A stretch of 41,614 bases of DNA from Thiohalocapsa sp. (GCF_022340605.1 NZ_JAJDNQ010000066.1:1-41614); one strand, 5' to 3'. Numbered from the stretch's first letter, positions 9,749-21,000 are shown. Notes: generated by a model not told the origin, from the sequence alone. Numbers and translations are program-made.

Positions 9749-11101
9749 ATGGCGAAATACGGCGCATCCGCCATGCAGTCACTTGGCGGCATGGGCAAGC
9801 TCACCGAGCTGCGGCAGCGGCTGCTGTTCGTGCTCGGCGCGCTGCTCGTGTATCGCATTGGCACCTTCATACCGGTGCCGGGCGTCAATCCGCAGGCGCT
9901 GGCCCTCCTGTTCGAGCAGAATCAGGGCTCCATCCTGGACATGTTCAACATGTTCTCCGGGGGCGGACTGAAGCGGGCGAGCATCTTTGCGCTCGGCATC
10001 ATGCCGTACATCTCGGCGAGCATCATCATGCAGCTGATGGCGTCGGTGATCCCGCAACTAGAGCAGATCAAGAAGGAGGGCGAGTCCGGCCGGCGCAAGA
10101 TGACCCAGTGGACGCGCTATGGCACGGTGGTGCTGGCGAGCTTCCAGGCCATCGGCATCTCCATCGCGCTGCAGGGACAGACCGCCGGCGGGTCGGCCAT
10201 CGTGACGCATCAGGGCTTTGGCTTCGTGTTCACCGCGGCGGTGTCGCTGGTGACAGGCACCATGTTCCTGATGTGGCTGGGCGAGCAGATCACGGAGCGG
10301 GGCATCGGCAACGGTATCTCGCTGCTCATCTTTTCCGGCATCGTCGCCGGGTTGCCGGCAGCGGTCGGCGGGACGCTGGAGCTGGTGCGCACCGGCGAGA
10401 TGAACGCGCTGGCGGTGCTGGCCTTGTTCGCGCTGGTGCTGGCCGTAACGGCGCTGGTGGTCTTCGTGGAGCGCGGGCAGCGGCGCATCACGGTGAACTA
10501 CGCGCGCCGGCAGCAGGGCAGACGCATGATGGCGGCGCAGAGCACGCACCTGCCGCTGAAACTGAACATGGCGGGCGTGATCCCACCCATTTTCGCGTCG
10601 AGCATCATTCTGTTCCCCGGCACGCTGGGGCAGTGGTTCGGCCAGTCGGAAAATATGCGCTGGCTCGCGGACATCACCTCCAAGCTGGCGCCGGGTGAGC
10701 CGATCTACGTGATCCTCTACACGGTGGCGATCGTCTTCTTCTGCTTCTTCTACACGGCGCTGGTGTTCAACTCGAAGGATACCGCCGACAACCTGAAGCG
10801 CTCGGGGGCGTTCATACCGGGCATTCGTCCGGGTGAGCAGACCGCGCGGTACATCGACACCGTCATGACGCGGCTCACCGCGGCCGGGGCGATCTACATC
10901 ACCGCCGTCTGCCTGCTGCCCGAGTTTCTGATCGTCGGCTGGAACGTGCCCTTCTACTTCGGCGGCACGTCGCTGCTGATCGTGGTGGTGGTCGTCATGG
11001 ACTTCATGGCGCAGGTGCAGGCGCATCTGATGTCGCATCAGTACGAAGGTCTGATGAAGAAGGCGAACCTGAAGGCGCCTGGTGCAGGGCTCACCCGCTA
11101 G
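9749..11101 (+). CDS. secY: Protein translocase subunit SecY
   Basis: The 450-residue protein is the ten-helix channel of the Sec translocon in the inner membrane. Visible family stretches are [14 protein letters not shown] after the first helix, [34 protein letters not shown], and the cytosolic loop [20 protein letters not shown]. The length is close to E. coli SecY (443). The start at ATG 9749 is followed by a short hydrophilic N-terminus; the ribosome-binding site is weak (ACGAG). It is the penultimate gene of the spc operon. Confidence 0.98.
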   Translation: MAKYGASAMQSLGGMGKLTELRQRLLFVLGALLVYRIGTFIPVPGVNPQALALLFEQNQGSILDMFNMFSGGGLKRASIFALGIMPYISASIIMQLMASVIPQLEQIKKEGESGRRKMTQWTRYGTVVLASFQAIGISIALQGQTAGGSAIVTHQGFGFVFTAAVSLVTGTMFLMWLGEQITERGIGNGISLLIFSGIVAGLPAAVGGTLELVRTGEMNALAVLALFALVLAVTALVVFVERGQRRITVNYARRQQGRRMMAAQSTHLPLKLNMAGVIPPIFASSIILFPGTLGQWFGQSENMRWLADITSKLAPGEPIYVILYTVAIVFFCFFYTALVFNSKDTADNLKRSGAFIPGIRPGEQTARYIDTVMTRLTAAGAIYITAVCLLPEFLIVGWNVPFYFGGTSLLIVVVVVMDFMAQVQAHLMSHQYEGLMKKANLKAPGAGLTR

Positions 11102-11186
11102 CCAGGCCAGTATCGACAACCAAAGGCGCTGGCCGGCCCGGCAGGGCCGGGTCCAGCGCGGGCGCAACGGGCGCCGGGAGCAAGCA

Positions 11187-11300
11187 ATGAAAGTACAGGC
11201 ATCGGTCAAGAAGGTGTGCCGGCACTGCAAGATCATCCGCCGTCATGGCAGCGTGCGCGTGATCTGTAAGGACGTGCGGCACAAGCAGCGTCAAGGTTGA
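11187..11300 (+). CDS. rpmJ: 50S ribosomal protein L36, zinc-binding form
   Basis: The 37-residue protein [20 protein letters not shown]... has the zinc ligands C11, C14, C27 and H32/H33 region ([14 protein letters not shown]), so it is the C+ form. L36 is the smallest 50S protein and contacts 23S rRNA domains II, V and VI. GGGAG lies upstream of the ATG. It ends the spc operon; a promoter for the alpha operon follows immediately. Confidence 0.97.
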   Translation: MKVQASVKKVCRHCKIIRRHGSVRVICKDVRHKQRQG

Positions 11301-11311
11301 TGAACCTGGTA

Positions 11312-11340
11312 TTGACGCATCGTTCGGTTATTGATATTCT
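11312..11340 (+). promoter_or_regulatory. Sigma70-type promoter of the alpha operon
   Basis: TTGACG at 11312-11317 and TATTCT at 11335-11340 are separated by exactly 17 nt. The pair lies in an AT-richer patch between rpmJ and rpsM, 42 nt before the rpsM start, so it is well placed to drive rpsM-rpsK-rpsD-rpoA-rplQ independently of the upstream operons. This is the clearest promoter in the window by eye. Confidence 0.75.
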
Positions 11341-11381
11341 GCGCGGTTTACGTTCGCGCGCGTGATTGAGGAGTCTTCAGC

Positions 11382-11738
11382 ATGGCCCGCATTGCCGGCG
11401 TCAACATCCCGGACCGTAAGCACACGGTCATTGCGCTGACCGCCATCTACGGTATCGGCCGTACCCGGGCCGCGCAAATCTGTGAGGCGGCGAATGTGCC
11501 CGCTGCGACCCGGATCCAGGACCTCTCGGAAGACGAGGTGGATCGGCTGCGGACCGAGGTTGGCAAGTACACCGTCGAGGGCGATCTGCGCCGCGAGGTG
11601 TCCATGAACATCAAGCGCCTGATGGATCTCGGCTGCAATCGGGGCATCCGGCATCGGCGCGGTCTGCCGCTGCGCGGGCAGCGGACGCGGACCAACGCAC
11701 GCACGCGGAAGGGTCCGCGCCGTCCGATCAAGCGCTGA
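11382..11738 (+). CDS. rpsM: 30S ribosomal protein S13
   Basis: The 118-residue protein starts [20 protein letters not shown] and has the C-terminal basic tail [20 protein letters not shown] that contacts P-site tRNA. S13 partners S19 in the 30S head and forms intersubunit bridges. A GAGGAG ribosome-binding stretch precedes the ATG. In E. coli the S4 repressor target is in this leader; here only about 40 nt of leader are available downstream of the promoter. Confidence 0.98.
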   Translation: MARIAGVNIPDRKHTVIALTAIYGIGRTRAAQICEAANVPAATRIQDLSEDEVDRLRTEVGKYTVEGDLRREVSMNIKRLMDLGCNRGIRHRRGLPLRGQRTRTNARTRKGPRRPIKR

Positions 11739-11740
11739 TC

Positions 11741-11780
11741 CGCCCTTCATGCCGCGGCCCGACCGGCCGTGATGAAGGCG
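11741..11780 (+). other. Bulged stem-loop in the rpsM-rpsK spacer
   Basis: CCGCCCTTCAT near 11741 can pair with ATGAAGGCGG near 11772-11781 with one bulged C, enclosing GC-rich sequence. It spans the 73-nt gap before rpsK. No T-run follows. It may be an RNA structure that influences rpsK translation, but there is no direct evidence. Confidence 0.35.
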
Positions 11781-11811
11781 GTGCGCATGGCGTTTTCCAC
11801 CGGGAGCAACT

Positions 11812-12198
11812 GTGGCTAAGCAGGTAAAAACACGCAAGAAGGTCAAGAAGCAGGTGGCCGATGGCATCGCCCACGTGCACGCGTCCTTCAACAATACGAT
11901 CATCACGATCACGGATCGCCAGGGCAACGCGCTGGCGTGGGCCACGTCCGGTGGCTCCGGTTTCCGTGGGTCGCGCAAGAGCACGCCGTTCGCGGCGCAG
12001 GTGGCTGCATCCCGTGCCGGTGCCGCCGCGAAAGAGTTTGGCATCGTCAATCTGGATGTCAATGTCAAAGGGCCTGGCCCGGGACGCGAGTCCGCCGTGC
12101 GTGCGCTCAACAATGCCGGCTTCAAGGTCACCAGCATCACGGACGTCACACCCATCCCGCACAACGGCTGTCGTCCGCCGAAGAAGCGGCGCGTCTAA
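11812..12198 (+). CDS. rpsK: 30S ribosomal protein S11
   Basis: The gene begins with GTG at 11812, preceded by CGGGAGCAAC, and encodes 128 residues starting (M)[39 protein letters not shown] and the C-terminal [18 protein letters not shown] are invariant S11 features. S11 forms part of the 30S platform near the mRNA exit. It is followed after 17 nt by rpsD. Confidence 0.97.
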   Translation: MAKQVKTRKKVKKQVADGIAHVHASFNNTIITITDRQGNALAWATSGGSGFRGSRKSTPFAAQVAASRAGAAAKEFGIVNLDVNVKGPGPGRESAVRALNNAGFKVTSITDVTPIPHNGCRPPKKRRV

Positions 12199-12215
12199 CT
12201 GGAGAGAGATTCTAA

Positions 12216-12836
12216 ATGGCTAGGTACGTCGGACCGACCTGCAAGCTGGCGCGCCGCGAGGGTGTCGATCTCGGGCTGAAGAGCCGCGCGCGCGCATTGG
12301 AAACCAAATGCAACATGGAGAAGGTGCCGGGCCAGTCCATGGATCGGCGTCGCCGCCTGTCGGATTACGGCATCCAGCTGCGCGAAAAGCAGAAAGTGCG
12401 GCGGATGTACGGCGTCATGGAGAAGCAGTTCCGCGGCTATTACCAGGAGGCTGCCCGCCGCAAGGGCGCCACTGGCGAAAATCTGCTGCAGTTGCTCGAG
12501 CGCCGGCTCGACACCGTCGTCTATCGGATGGGCTTCGGCTCCACACGCGCCGAGGCGCGTCAGCTGATCGGCCACAAGGGTGTGCTGGTCAACGGTAAGG
12601 TGGTGTCTATTCCCTCGTACAGTGTTGGCCCCGAAGACGAGATCGAGGTCCGCGATAAGGCGAAGAAGCAGGTGCGGGTGCAAAACGCGATGGCGCTGGC
12701 CGAGCAGTACGGCTTCCCCGATTGGGTCGAAGTGGACACCAAGTCCGCCAAGGGCGTCTTCAAGCGGATTCCCGATCGGGCGGACCTGCCGGCAGACATC
12801 AACGAGTCGCTCATCGTCGAGCTGTACTCGAAGTAA
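12216..12836 (+). CDS. rpsD: 30S ribosomal protein S4
   Basis: This 206-residue protein starts [20 protein letters not shown] and has the S4 RNA-binding domain in [20 protein letters not shown] and [19 protein letters not shown]4 initiates 16S rRNA folding, shapes the mRNA entry channel, and in E. coli represses the alpha operon. The ATG has GGAGAGAG upstream. Length equals the E. coli protein. Confidence 0.98.
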   Translation: MARYVGPTCKLARREGVDLGLKSRARALETKCNMEKVPGQSMDRRRRLSDYGIQLREKQKVRRMYGVMEKQFRGYYQEAARRKGATGENLLQLLERRLDTVVYRMGFGSTRAEARQLIGHKGVLVNGKVVSIPSYSVGPEDEIEVRDKAKKQVRVQNAMALAEQYGFPDWVEVDTKSAKGVFKRIPDRADLPADINESLIVELYSK

Positions 12837-12872
12837 GCGATTGCAGAGGCACCAAGCCCAGAGGTTTCAAGT

Positions 12873-13886
12873 ATGGCCGAGGCCGGGAGCGGATTCCTCA
12901 AGCCGCGCATCGTCAAAGTCGAGCCCGTCGAAGGCTCGGAGCATCGTGCTCGGGTCTCCCTGGAGCCCCTTGAGCGCGGCTTCGGGCATACGCTGGGCAA
13001 TGCCCTGCGGCGCATCCTGCTGTCGTCCATGGATGGCTGCGCGGTCACCGAGGTGGAAATCCAAGGTATTCTGCACGAATACACGACCATCGAGGGTGTG
13101 CAGCAGGACGTGCTCGAGATCCTGCTCAACCTGAAGGATCTCGCTATTGCGCTCAATGGGCGCGACGAGGCGACCTTCACCCTGAGCAAGGTCGGCCCGG
13201 GTCTCGTGACCGCCGCCGACATTGCCATCGATCACACCGCCGAGATCGCGAATCCGGATTTGCTGATCGCCAACATTACCGGGGAAACCGAGCTCAGCAT
13301 GACGCTGACGGTGCGGCGTGGGCGCGGTTACGAGCCCGCGACGCAGCGCGAGTTGGAGGCCGGTGAGGATCGCCCGATCGGCAAGTTGCCGTTGGACGCG
13401 TCCTTCAGCCCGATCCGTCGTGTCGCCATCGAGGTGCCGACGGCGCGCGTGGAGCAGCGCACCGACCTCGACCGGCTCGTCATCGACCTGGAGACCAACG
13501 GCACCATCGACGCGCAGGATGCCATTCAGCGCGCTGCGATGATTCTGCGCGACCAGCTCTCCAGCTTCGTCGACCTGGAGACCACCGTGGGCGGGGAGTC
13601 CCCAGCCGAGCACGCACCGAAGGAGCCGCCGTTCGACCCGATCCTGGTGCGGCCGGTGGACGAGCTGGAGCTGACGGTGCGCTCGGCAAACTGCCTGAAG
13701 GCCGAAAACATCTACCTCATCGGCGATCTGATCCAGCGGACCGAGGTGGAGCTGCTCAAGACGCCGAACCTGGGCAAGAAGTCCCTGACCGAGATCAAGG
13801 ACGTGCTGGCCACTCGGGGGCTGTCGCTCGGCATGCGCCTGGACAACTGGCCGCCCGAGAACATCGACGAGCTGATGGTCAAATAA
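12873..13886 (+). CDS. rpoA: RNA polymerase alpha subunit
   Basis: The 337-residue protein contains the N-terminal dimerisation domain ([20 protein letters not shown], about residues 30-50) and the C-terminal domain that binds UP elements and activators ([20 protein letters not shown] and [20 protein letters not shown]). The arginine of [10 protein letters not shown] is the key DNA-contacting residue (Arg265 in E. coli). It is placed as usual between rpsD and rplQ. Confidence 0.98.
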   Translation: MAEAGSGFLKPRIVKVEPVEGSEHRARVSLEPLERGFGHTLGNALRRILLSSMDGCAVTEVEIQGILHEYTTIEGVQQDVLEILLNLKDLAIALNGRDEATFTLSKVGPGLVTAADIAIDHTAEIANPDLLIANITGETELSMTLTVRRGRGYEPATQRELEAGEDRPIGKLPLDASFSPIRRVAIEVPTARVEQRTDLDRLVIDLETNGTIDAQDAIQRAAMILRDQLSSFVDLETTVGGESPAEHAPKEPPFDPILVRPVDELELTVRSANCLKAENIYLIGDLIQRTEVELLKTPNLGKKSLTEIKDVLATRGLSLGMRLDNWPPENIDELMVK

Positions 13887-13911
13887 ACAGTATTCAGACG
13901 GAAACAAGATC

Positions 13912-14310
13912 ATGCGCCATCGTAAATCCGGCAGGCATCTCAACAGAACCAGCGCGCACCGCGAGGCGATGTTCAGGAACATGGCCGGCTCGCTCATCCG
14001 CCACGAACTGATCAAGACCACGCTGCCGAAGGCCAAAGAGCTGCGTCGGGTCGCCGAGCCGCTCATCACCCTGGCCAAGAACGATTCGGTCCACCATCGT
14101 CGGCTCGCGTTCGCGCGGCTGCGCGACAAGGAGGCCGTTGGCAAACTGTTCGCCGAACTCGGCCCGCGCTACCAGTCCCGTCCCGGTGGCTATCTGCGCA
14201 TCCTCAAGTGTGGGTTCCGCCCCGGGGACGCTGCGCCGATGGCCTATGTCGAACTGGTCGACCGTCCCATCGTCGAAGATGCCGAGGGCGACGAGGACAA
14301 GGCCGCCTAA
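13912..14310 (+). CDS. rplQ: 50S ribosomal protein L17
   Basis: The 132-residue protein starts [20 protein letters not shown], the conserved L17 N-terminus, followed by [20 protein letters not shown]. The C-terminus ends in an acidic tail ([16 protein letters not shown]). L17 lies near the exit tunnel. It is the last gene of the alpha operon and is followed by a rho-independent terminator at 14375-14397. Confidence 0.98.
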   Translation: MRHRKSGRHLNRTSAHREAMFRNMAGSLIRHELIKTTLPKAKELRRVAEPLITLAKNDSVHHRRLAFARLRDKEAVGKLFAELGPRYQSRPGGYLRILKCGFRPGDAAPMAYVELVDRPIVEDAEGDEDKAA

Positions 14311-14374
14311 GTGGGCCGTGCCGCCAGGCGGCACCGCCGGCGCCCTCTGCCGGGGCAAGGCACCACGGGAATCC

Positions 14375-14397
14375 GGCCGGGCACGCCCCGGCCTTTT
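14375..14397 (+). terminator. Rho-independent terminator after rplQ
   Basis: GGCCGGG (14375-14381) pairs perfectly with CCCGGCC (14387-14393) around the loop CACGC, and TTTT follows directly. It lies 65 nt after the rplQ stop and 13 nt before the next gene, so it closes the ribosomal block. Confidence 0.8.
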
Positions 14398-14409
14398 CGT
14401 GTCTGAGCC

Positions 14410-15189
14410 GTGTTGACCGGCGCCAGGCGGCGGCGCATCCCGCGCGCTCGGCGGCCTGGACGGATCGCGCTGGTGACCGATTTCGGCGCCGGCCCCTACG
14501 TCGGTCAGATCTGGCTGCTGCTGGCTGCCGCAAGACCGGCATTGCCAGTCATCGAGCTGGTGGGCGATCTCGCGCCCTTCCGCCCCGATCTCGCCGCCTT
14601 CCTGTTGCCCGGGCTGCTGCAACGCATGCCGCCGGGGACCTTGTATCTATGTGTCGTCGATCCCGGCGTCGGCACGGACCGCGCCATCCTCGCGGCGGAG
14701 GTTGGCCGCGATTGGCTCGTAGCCCCGGACAACGGGCTCCTCGTGCCGTTGTTGCGGGCCGCCAGCGAAGCCGTCTCGCTGTGGCGCATCGCGTGGCGGC
14801 CGACGGCGGCCTCGGCGACCTTTCATGGCCGGGACATATTCACTCCGATCGCACAACAGGTCTGCGCAGGCGTGTTGCCGGCGGCCGTCCGCATGGAGCC
14901 GGGCGCCATGGTGGGCGCGGAGTTGCCCGCCGCGCTGGCCGCGGTGTGCTATGTGGACCACTACGGCAACCTCGTCTCCGGCATGCGCGCCGCGGACGTC
15001 CCTCACGACGCGGTCATCAACGTGGCCGGCGAGCGCATTGCGCGGGCACGTACCTTCAGTGACGTGGGCGTGGGCCAACCCTTCTGGTACGAGAATGCCT
15101 TCGGGCTCCTTGAGATCGCCGTCAATCAGGGGCGAGCTGATTCCCGTCTCGGTCTAAGTCCTGGCGATCCGCTAAGATTCGACCCTTGA
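14410..15189 (+). CDS. SAM hydroxide adenosyltransferase (DUF62 family)
   Basis: The 259-residue protein, read from GTG 14410, belongs to the SAM-dependent chlorinase/fluorinase superfamily, whose common bacterial members hydrolyse S-adenosylmethionine to adenosine and methionine. Family motifs in order are VTDFGAGPYVGQI, CVVDPGVGTDRAI, PDNGLLVPLL, FHGRDIFTPIAQQV, YVDHYGNLVSGM and WYENAFGLLEIA. The Asp-Arg-His triad of hydroxide adenosyltransferases is present (D and R in VVDPGVGTDR, H in FHGRD), which argues against a halogenase. Its biological role is unsettled in the family. It stands alone between the ribosomal terminator and the TPR gene, 25 nt before the latter. Confidence 0.88.
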   Translation: MLTGARRRRIPRARRPGRIALVTDFGAGPYVGQIWLLLAAARPALPVIELVGDLAPFRPDLAAFLLPGLLQRMPPGTLYLCVVDPGVGTDRAILAAEVGRDWLVAPDNGLLVPLLRAASEAVSLWRIAWRPTAASATFHGRDIFTPIAQQVCAGVLPAAVRMEPGAMVGAELPAALAAVCYVDHYGNLVSGMRAADVPHDAVINVAGERIARARTFSDVGVGQPFWYENAFGLLEIAVNQGRADSRLGLSPGDPLRFDP

Positions 15190-15214
15190 GCAAGGCGAAT
15201 TGCAGGCCAGAGCG

Positions 15215-18016
15215 ATGATCCGAAGCGCATTTGTGTCCATCGTGCCGGCGCGGTATACCGTTCGATCGCGCCTGCTGGCGGTGCTGCTGTGCTTGGCCGC
15301 AACGGCCGCGTCAGCTGCAACGGACGTCGATCGTGCACGCGATTATTGGAATCAGGGCGAGCTCAGACAGGCCGGTCTGCTGCTGAAGGAGCACCTGAGC
15401 CACAAGCCGCAGGACGTGGAGGCGCGGCTCCTGCTGGCCGGCATCTACCTCGACCTCTACCAAGGCGACGCGGCCGAGTCCGAGCTGCGCAAGGCCGAGT
15501 CTGCCGGCGCCTCCCGGAGCCGCGTCCTGCCGCTGCATGCCCGCGCGCTGCTGCTGCGGGGCCAAAGCCAGCGCGTGCTGGACGAGATCGCGGTGGCGAC
15601 GGTGTTGGAGCCGGCGGAGCGCGCGCTCCTCGCCGCGCTGCGCGGCGATGCCCAGCGCGGACTCGGCGACCGGCAGGCGGCCGGCGCCGAGTATGCGCGC
15701 GCCCTTGCCATCGAGCCCGGACAGGCGAACGCGTTGATGGGGCAGGCGCGGCTGGCGCTGATGGACGAGCGCGTCGATGTTGCGCGGCAACTGCTCCTCA
15801 CCGCCACGAAGCGCCATCCAGAGGTTGCCCGGGCTTGGGAGCTGCTCGCCGAGGTGGACTTTGCCCGCGGTGACTACGCGGCTGCCGAGCAGTCCCTGAC
15901 CAAGGCCGTCGTCGCCGGGCGCAACAAATGGATGCCGCGGTTCAAGCGTGCGCTGGCGCGCTTGGAGCTCGGCGAGCTCGACGCGGCGGGCAAAGATATC
16001 GAAGCGGTCGCCGACCAGTTCCCCGAGTTTCCGGGCCTGCTCTTCGCCCGCGGGGCATTGTCGCTGCGCCGCGGCGATCTGGACGACGGGCTCGCCGCGC
16101 TCGACGCCTACCTCAAGTACGACCCCCGCAACCTCCGCGCCCTGTATCTGTCCGCCAGCGGCGAGGCAACGCGCGGCAATCTGGATCTGGCCGCGGATCT
16201 GCTGCGCAAGTACCTGGCTCTGGAGCCGAATTCGGTGCAGGCGAATCAGGCCTTGGCCGAGGTGCTGCTGCGCAGTCACAGCCCCCACGCCGCCGAGACG
16301 CTGTTGCGCAAGGCCCTCGCCGCACGCCCTGACCAGCCGCGGCTGTCGCTCACGTTGGCCCATGCGCTGAGTCAGCAGGGCCGCTGGCAGGACGCGCTCG
16401 AGCCGCTATCGCGGGCGGTGAAATCGGCTCCGAAGGTGGCCGAGTATCGGGTCGCCGCCGCGGACGCGCTGCAGCACCTTGGCAGGTACGACGATGCCTT
16501 GCTGCAGCTCGAGCAGGCGCTCGCGCAAGATCCCCTGAATCGCACTGCACCGCTGATGCAGATCAGGATCCTGCTCGCGCAGGGGAAGCCCAAAAAGGCG
16601 CTAGCGCGTGCCGAGACCTTCGCCGGCGCGCGTCAGGACAATCCCTATGCGCTCAACGCCCTGGGACTGGCCCAGCTCGCCGTTGGTGACGAGGCGAAGG
16701 CACGCGCGACCTTTGTCGCCGCCCTCGACGCCGATCCGGGGTTCCCGGATGCGGCACTGAACCTCGCCAAGCTCGACCTGCGCACCGGTGACACCCAGGG
16801 CGCTCGGGAACTGCTGGAACGGGTCGTGGCCGCGGCACCGGACAACGTGGATGGGATCCTGGCGCTCGCCGACCTCGACGCCTCCAGTGGCGATGTGCGT
16901 GGTCAGCAGCGGCGATTGCGTGCGGCCGTGGAGGCCCTTCCCAACGAGCTGCGCCTTCGTCTTGCCCTGGCACGCAGCTACCTGGGCAACGGTGCGCCGG
17001 AGCGAGCGCGGATTGCGGTGCAGGCCGCGCCCGAGACCATGCGCCAGCAACCGGAGCTGATGTTGGTGAACGCGCAGGCGCAGGCGGCGGCCGGCGATCT
17101 GGATGCCGCGGTCGAGACGCTCCAGATCCTGCGGCTCAAGGCCCCGGACAGCGCAACGCCGCAACTGCTCATCGCCACCGTATACGCCGAGCAAGGCAAC
17201 CTGTCGGAAATGGAAGTGTCCCTGGTCACCGGCGCGTCCATGGACCCGGACAGCCCGCTGTTGCGCTCGGCGCTGAAGCGCGCCCTGGACCAGTATAAAG
17301 ATCCCGCACAGCAACTGGCCCTGCTGGACAGGTTGCTCGCCGCCACGGATGCGAGCCCGCGCGTGATCGCGGCCAAGGTGGACCTGCTCACGGGCCTCGG
17401 TGAGTATCGCCACGCCGAGCGGCTGATGCGCGGGCTGTTTAGCCGCTACCCGGACGACGTCGGCGTCATGCGCAAGCTGGTCGGCGTGCAGCGTGCCGGC
17501 AACGACGGCGCCGCCGCGCGTGAAGTACTGACCGATTGGCTGGCGCGCCATCCCGACGACGCGACGGCACAGGTGATGCTGGCGCAGGTGCAGGCGGAGC
17601 TGGGGGAGACGGATGCCGCGCGCAAGCTGTTGCAGGGCCTGATGGCCTCGGCCAACGCCTATCGCGCCGATCCGCTGATCCTGAACAACCTCGCCTGGCT
17701 GCTGCGGGACAGCGATCCCGGACGCGCCCTCGGCTACGCGGAGCGCGCGTTGCGGGCTGACCCTTCGTCAGCGGCCATCAAAGACACCCTTGGGCTGCTG
17801 CTGGTGCGCTCGGGGCACCTGCCGCGCGGCCTCAAGCTACTGGAAGAAGCCAAGATCGCCAACCCCACGGACCCGAGCATCGGCTTCCACTATGCGCTGG
17901 CGCTGTCCAAGGCGGACCGCGGTGCCGAGGCGCGCGTGATCCTGCTGGGGTTGGCGAACAAGGACTTTCCGGAACAGGAGGCGGCCCAGAAGCTGCTGGC
18001 GCAGCTCGCGAACTGA
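15215..18016 (+). CDS. Large secreted TPR-repeat protein, PrsT type
   Basis: The 933-residue protein (start ATG 15215; a TTG at 15200 is in frame) has a signal sequence, LLAVLLCLAATAASA, then about twenty TPR-like helical pairs to the end (for example NALMGQARLALMDERVDVAR, ARATFVAALDADPGFPDAAL and SSAAIKDTLGLLLVRSGHLP). Size and repeat spacing fit the PEP-CTERM-system TPR protein PrsT, which accompanies exosortase and exopolysaccharide clusters. No lipobox is convincing (the Cys is in LLCLA), so it may be periplasmic rather than a lipoprotein. No exosortase or polysaccharide gene is in the window, so it appears to be an orphan here. It ends one nucleotide from the convergent uvrA. Confidence 0.75.
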   Translation: MIRSAFVSIVPARYTVRSRLLAVLLCLAATAASAATDVDRARDYWNQGELRQAGLLLKEHLSHKPQDVEARLLLAGIYLDLYQGDAAESELRKAESAGASRSRVLPLHARALLLRGQSQRVLDEIAVATVLEPAERALLAALRGDAQRGLGDRQAAGAEYARALAIEPGQANALMGQARLALMDERVDVARQLLLTATKRHPEVARAWELLAEVDFARGDYAAAEQSLTKAVVAGRNKWMPRFKRALARLELGELDAAGKDIEAVADQFPEFPGLLFARGALSLRRGDLDDGLAALDAYLKYDPRNLRALYLSASGEATRGNLDLAADLLRKYLALEPNSVQANQALAEVLLRSHSPHAAETLLRKALAARPDQPRLSLTLAHALSQQGRWQDALEPLSRAVKSAPKVAEYRVAAADALQHLGRYDDALLQLEQALAQDPLNRTAPLMQIRILLAQGKPKKALARAETFAGARQDNPYALNALGLAQLAVGDEAKARATFVAALDADPGFPDAALNLAKLDLRTGDTQGARELLERVVAAAPDNVDGILALADLDASSGDVRGQQRRLRAAVEALPNELRLRLALARSYLGNGAPERARIAVQAAPETMRQQPELMLVNAQAQAAAGDLDAAVETLQILRLKAPDSATPQLLIATVYAEQGNLSEMEVSLVTGASMDPDSPLLRSALKRALDQYKDPAQQLALLDRLLAATDASPRVIAAKVDLLTGLGEYRHAERLMRGLFSRYPDDVGVMRKLVGVQRAGNDGAAAREVLTDWLARHPDDATAQVMLAQVQAELGETDAARKLLQGLMASANAYRADPLILNNLAWLLRDSDPGRALGYAERALRADPSSAAIKDTLGLLLVRSGHLPRGLKLLEEAKIANPTDPSIGFHYALALSKADRGAEARVILLGLANKDFPEQEAAQKLLAQLAN

Positions 18017-18017
18017 A

Positions 18018-21000
18018 TCAGTCCAGGCCGAAACGCCCCCGCAGTGCCGCGGCGGTGTAGCCGCTGCCTGCCGCGGCGATCTCCATCGGCGCGCCGGCCG
18101 CCACCTGCCGCCCGCCGCCCGCGCCGCCCTCCGGACCCAGGTCGATGACCCAGTCCGCCGCCGCGACAAGGTCCAGGTCGTGCTCGATGACCACGACGGA
18201 GTGCCCGGCATCCACCAGCCGCTGCAGCACCGTGATGAGCCGCCGCACGTCCGCCATGTGCAGGCCGACACTGGGCTCGTCCAGCACATACAGGGTCGGC
18301 CGCTCGGCACGCCCTTCGGCGTCGCTGCGCGCCTTGGCCAACTCCGCCACCAGCTTGATGCGTTGCGCCTCGCCGCCCGATAGGGTCGGGCTCGCCTGAC
18401 CCAGCGTCAGATAGCCGAGCCCGATCGCCTGTAACAGCTCCAACGGCCCGCGCACGGCCGGGTGCGCGGCAAACACATCCACGGCGGCGTCGACGCTCAA
18501 GCGCAGCACCTCGCCGATGCCGTGGTCGCGGTAGCGGATGGCGCGGGTCTCGGCGTTGAAGCGGCTGCCGTGGCAGACCTCGCAGGGGACTTTCACGTCA
18601 GGCAGGAAGCTCATCTCCATGCGCTGCACGCCCTGGCCTTCGCAGGCATCGCAGCGCCCGCCCTTGGTGTTGAAGGAGAAGCGCCCCGGCCCCCAACCGA
18701 GCATGCGTGCCTCCGGCGTTGCGGCGAACAGCCGCCGGATGTGGTCCCAGAAGCCGATGTAAGTCGCCGGGCAAGAGCGTGGCGTCTTGCCGATGGGCGT
18801 CTGGTCTACCTCCAGTACCCGGCTCAGCGCCGGCCAGCCCGCCACCTCCCGGCAGCCATGCAGCGCCTGGCTGCGGGCGTGCGCGCCCGGCCGCTCGGCG
18901 GCCAACAGGCCGTGTACCGAGCGCGCCAGCACGTCCCGCACCAGCGTGGACTTGCCGGAGCCGGAGACGCCGGTGACGCACACGAGGCGCGCCAGCGGGA
19001 TCGAGACCTCCAAGTCCTTGAGGTTGTTCAGGCGGGCGCCGCGAATCACAAGCCGCTTGGACGGTACTGCCGGGCAGTCGCGCGGCGCCTGCGCCGGCGG
19101 TTGCGGCGGGCGCGCCAGGAAGCGGCCGGTGACCGATGCGGGCTCGGCCGCCAGGTCGGCGGCGCTGCCGCGTGCCACCAGCCCACCGCCCTGGCGCCCG
19201 GCCCCTGGGCCCAGATCGATGATCTCGTCCGCGCGGCGCATGGTCTCCTCGTCGTGCTCGACGACGATGACGCTGTTGCCGCGCCGGCGCAGCCCTTCCA
19301 GGGTGTCGATGAGCCGCGCGTTGTCGCGGTGGTGCAGGCCGATGCTCGGCTCGTCCAGCACGTAGCAGACGCCGCGCAGGCTCGAGCCGAGCTGGGCGGC
19401 GAGGCGGATGCGCTGCGCCTCGCCGCCGGAGAGCGTCGGCGCCGCGCGGTCCAGGGTCAGATAGCCGAGCCCCACCTGCTCCAGAAAGCCGAGTCTGGCG
19501 CGCACCTCGGCGGCGACGTCGGCACCGATGGCCGCCTCCCGCGCGTCGAGCCGCAGCGCGCGTAGCCAGTCCGCGGCGGCCGTCACCGTCAGTGCCGAGA
19601 GCTCAGCGATGTTCTGGTCCTTGAAGCGCACCGCCAGTGCCTCGGGGTTGAGGCGGGCGCCGTGACAGCTAGGGCAGGCGCCGGCCTCGTCCTCTGTCAG
19701 CCCCGCGCCCTCCAGCCAGTTTCCTTCTTCGCCGGTCTGCTCCGCGTCGAAGCCCGCCAGCTCGGCGCCGGTGCCGAAGCAGGTCGTGCACCAGCCGTGC
19801 TTGGAGTTGTAGGAGAACAGCCGCGGGTCCGGCTCTTCGAAGGCCTTGCCGCAGCCGGGGCAGGTGCGGCTGGTGGAATAGTTGCTGGTCGGCGCCTCGT
19901 CGGCCGCCGGCAGCACCCGCACCATGCCCTTGCCCAGGTCCAGCGCCTGGTCCAGCAGTGCGGCAAGCTCCGCCGCGGGCAGGTTGCCCGGGTCCAGCTC
20001 GGCGACGGGGAGGTCGATGTCGTGCTCGCGGAAGCGGTCGAGCTCGGGCCAGGGCTGGGTCGGTGCCGGTTCGCCGTCCACCCACAGCAGGGTGTGGCCG
20101 TTGCGGGCTGCCCATGCGGCGAGGTCGTTGTAGATGCCCTTGCGGGCGATCACCAGCGGCGCCAGCAGCGTGACCGTTCGGCCGGCGTGCTCGTCGCGCA
20201 GGCGCTCCAGGATGGCCGCGCGCGGCTGCGCGGCGATGGGCAGGTCGCAGTCCGGGCAGTGCTGCACCCCGAGCTTGACATACAACAGCCGCAGGAAATG
20301 GTGGATCTCGGTGAGGGTGCCGACGGTACTCTTGCGCCCGCCGCGGCTGGTGCGCTGCTCGATGGCGACGGTGGGCGGGATGCCGAACACGGCGTCCACG
20401 TCGGCGCGCGCCGCCGGCTGCACGAACTGCCGCGCATAGGCGTTCAGCGACTCCAGGTAGCGCCGCTGTCCCTCGGCGAACAGGATGTCGAAGGCGAGCG
20501 TGCTCTTGCCGCTGCCGGACACGCCGGTGATGACCACGAAGCGCTCCCGCGGGATGGACAGGCTCAGGTCCTTCAGGTTGTGCTCGCGCGCATGACGAAT
20601 GAGGATGGAGGGGCTGGAGGCGAGGGGCGAGAAACCACCGTTAGTGGCGACCACGTAGCCGGCCGGCGCTTCCGCGACGCCAGCCAAGGTCCCTGACTCT
20701 TGGCCCTCGGTCCTGTCGCCCGGCGCGCCTTGCGCAGGCGTCTCGGCGAGCGCCGCCTCCGCTCGTAGCGCGCGCCCGGTATGGCTGGTCGCGTGCTGGG
20801 CGACTTGCTCAGGTGTCCCGGTGCAAACCACCGCGCCACCGCCGTCGCCGCCCTCGGGTCCGAGATCGATGAGCCAGTCTGCGGCGCGGATCAGGTCCAG
20901 GTTGTGCTCGATCACCACCAGCGAGTGGCCGGCATCGATGAGCCGGCGGAAGGCGCGGAGCAGGGTGGCAATGTCGTCGAAGTGCAGGCCCGTGGTCGGC

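Noticed and set aside
15215..15300. Lipoprotein signal of the TPR protein
   Set aside because: The only cysteine (LLCLA) does not fit the lipobox well, and an ASA signal-peptidase I site follows.
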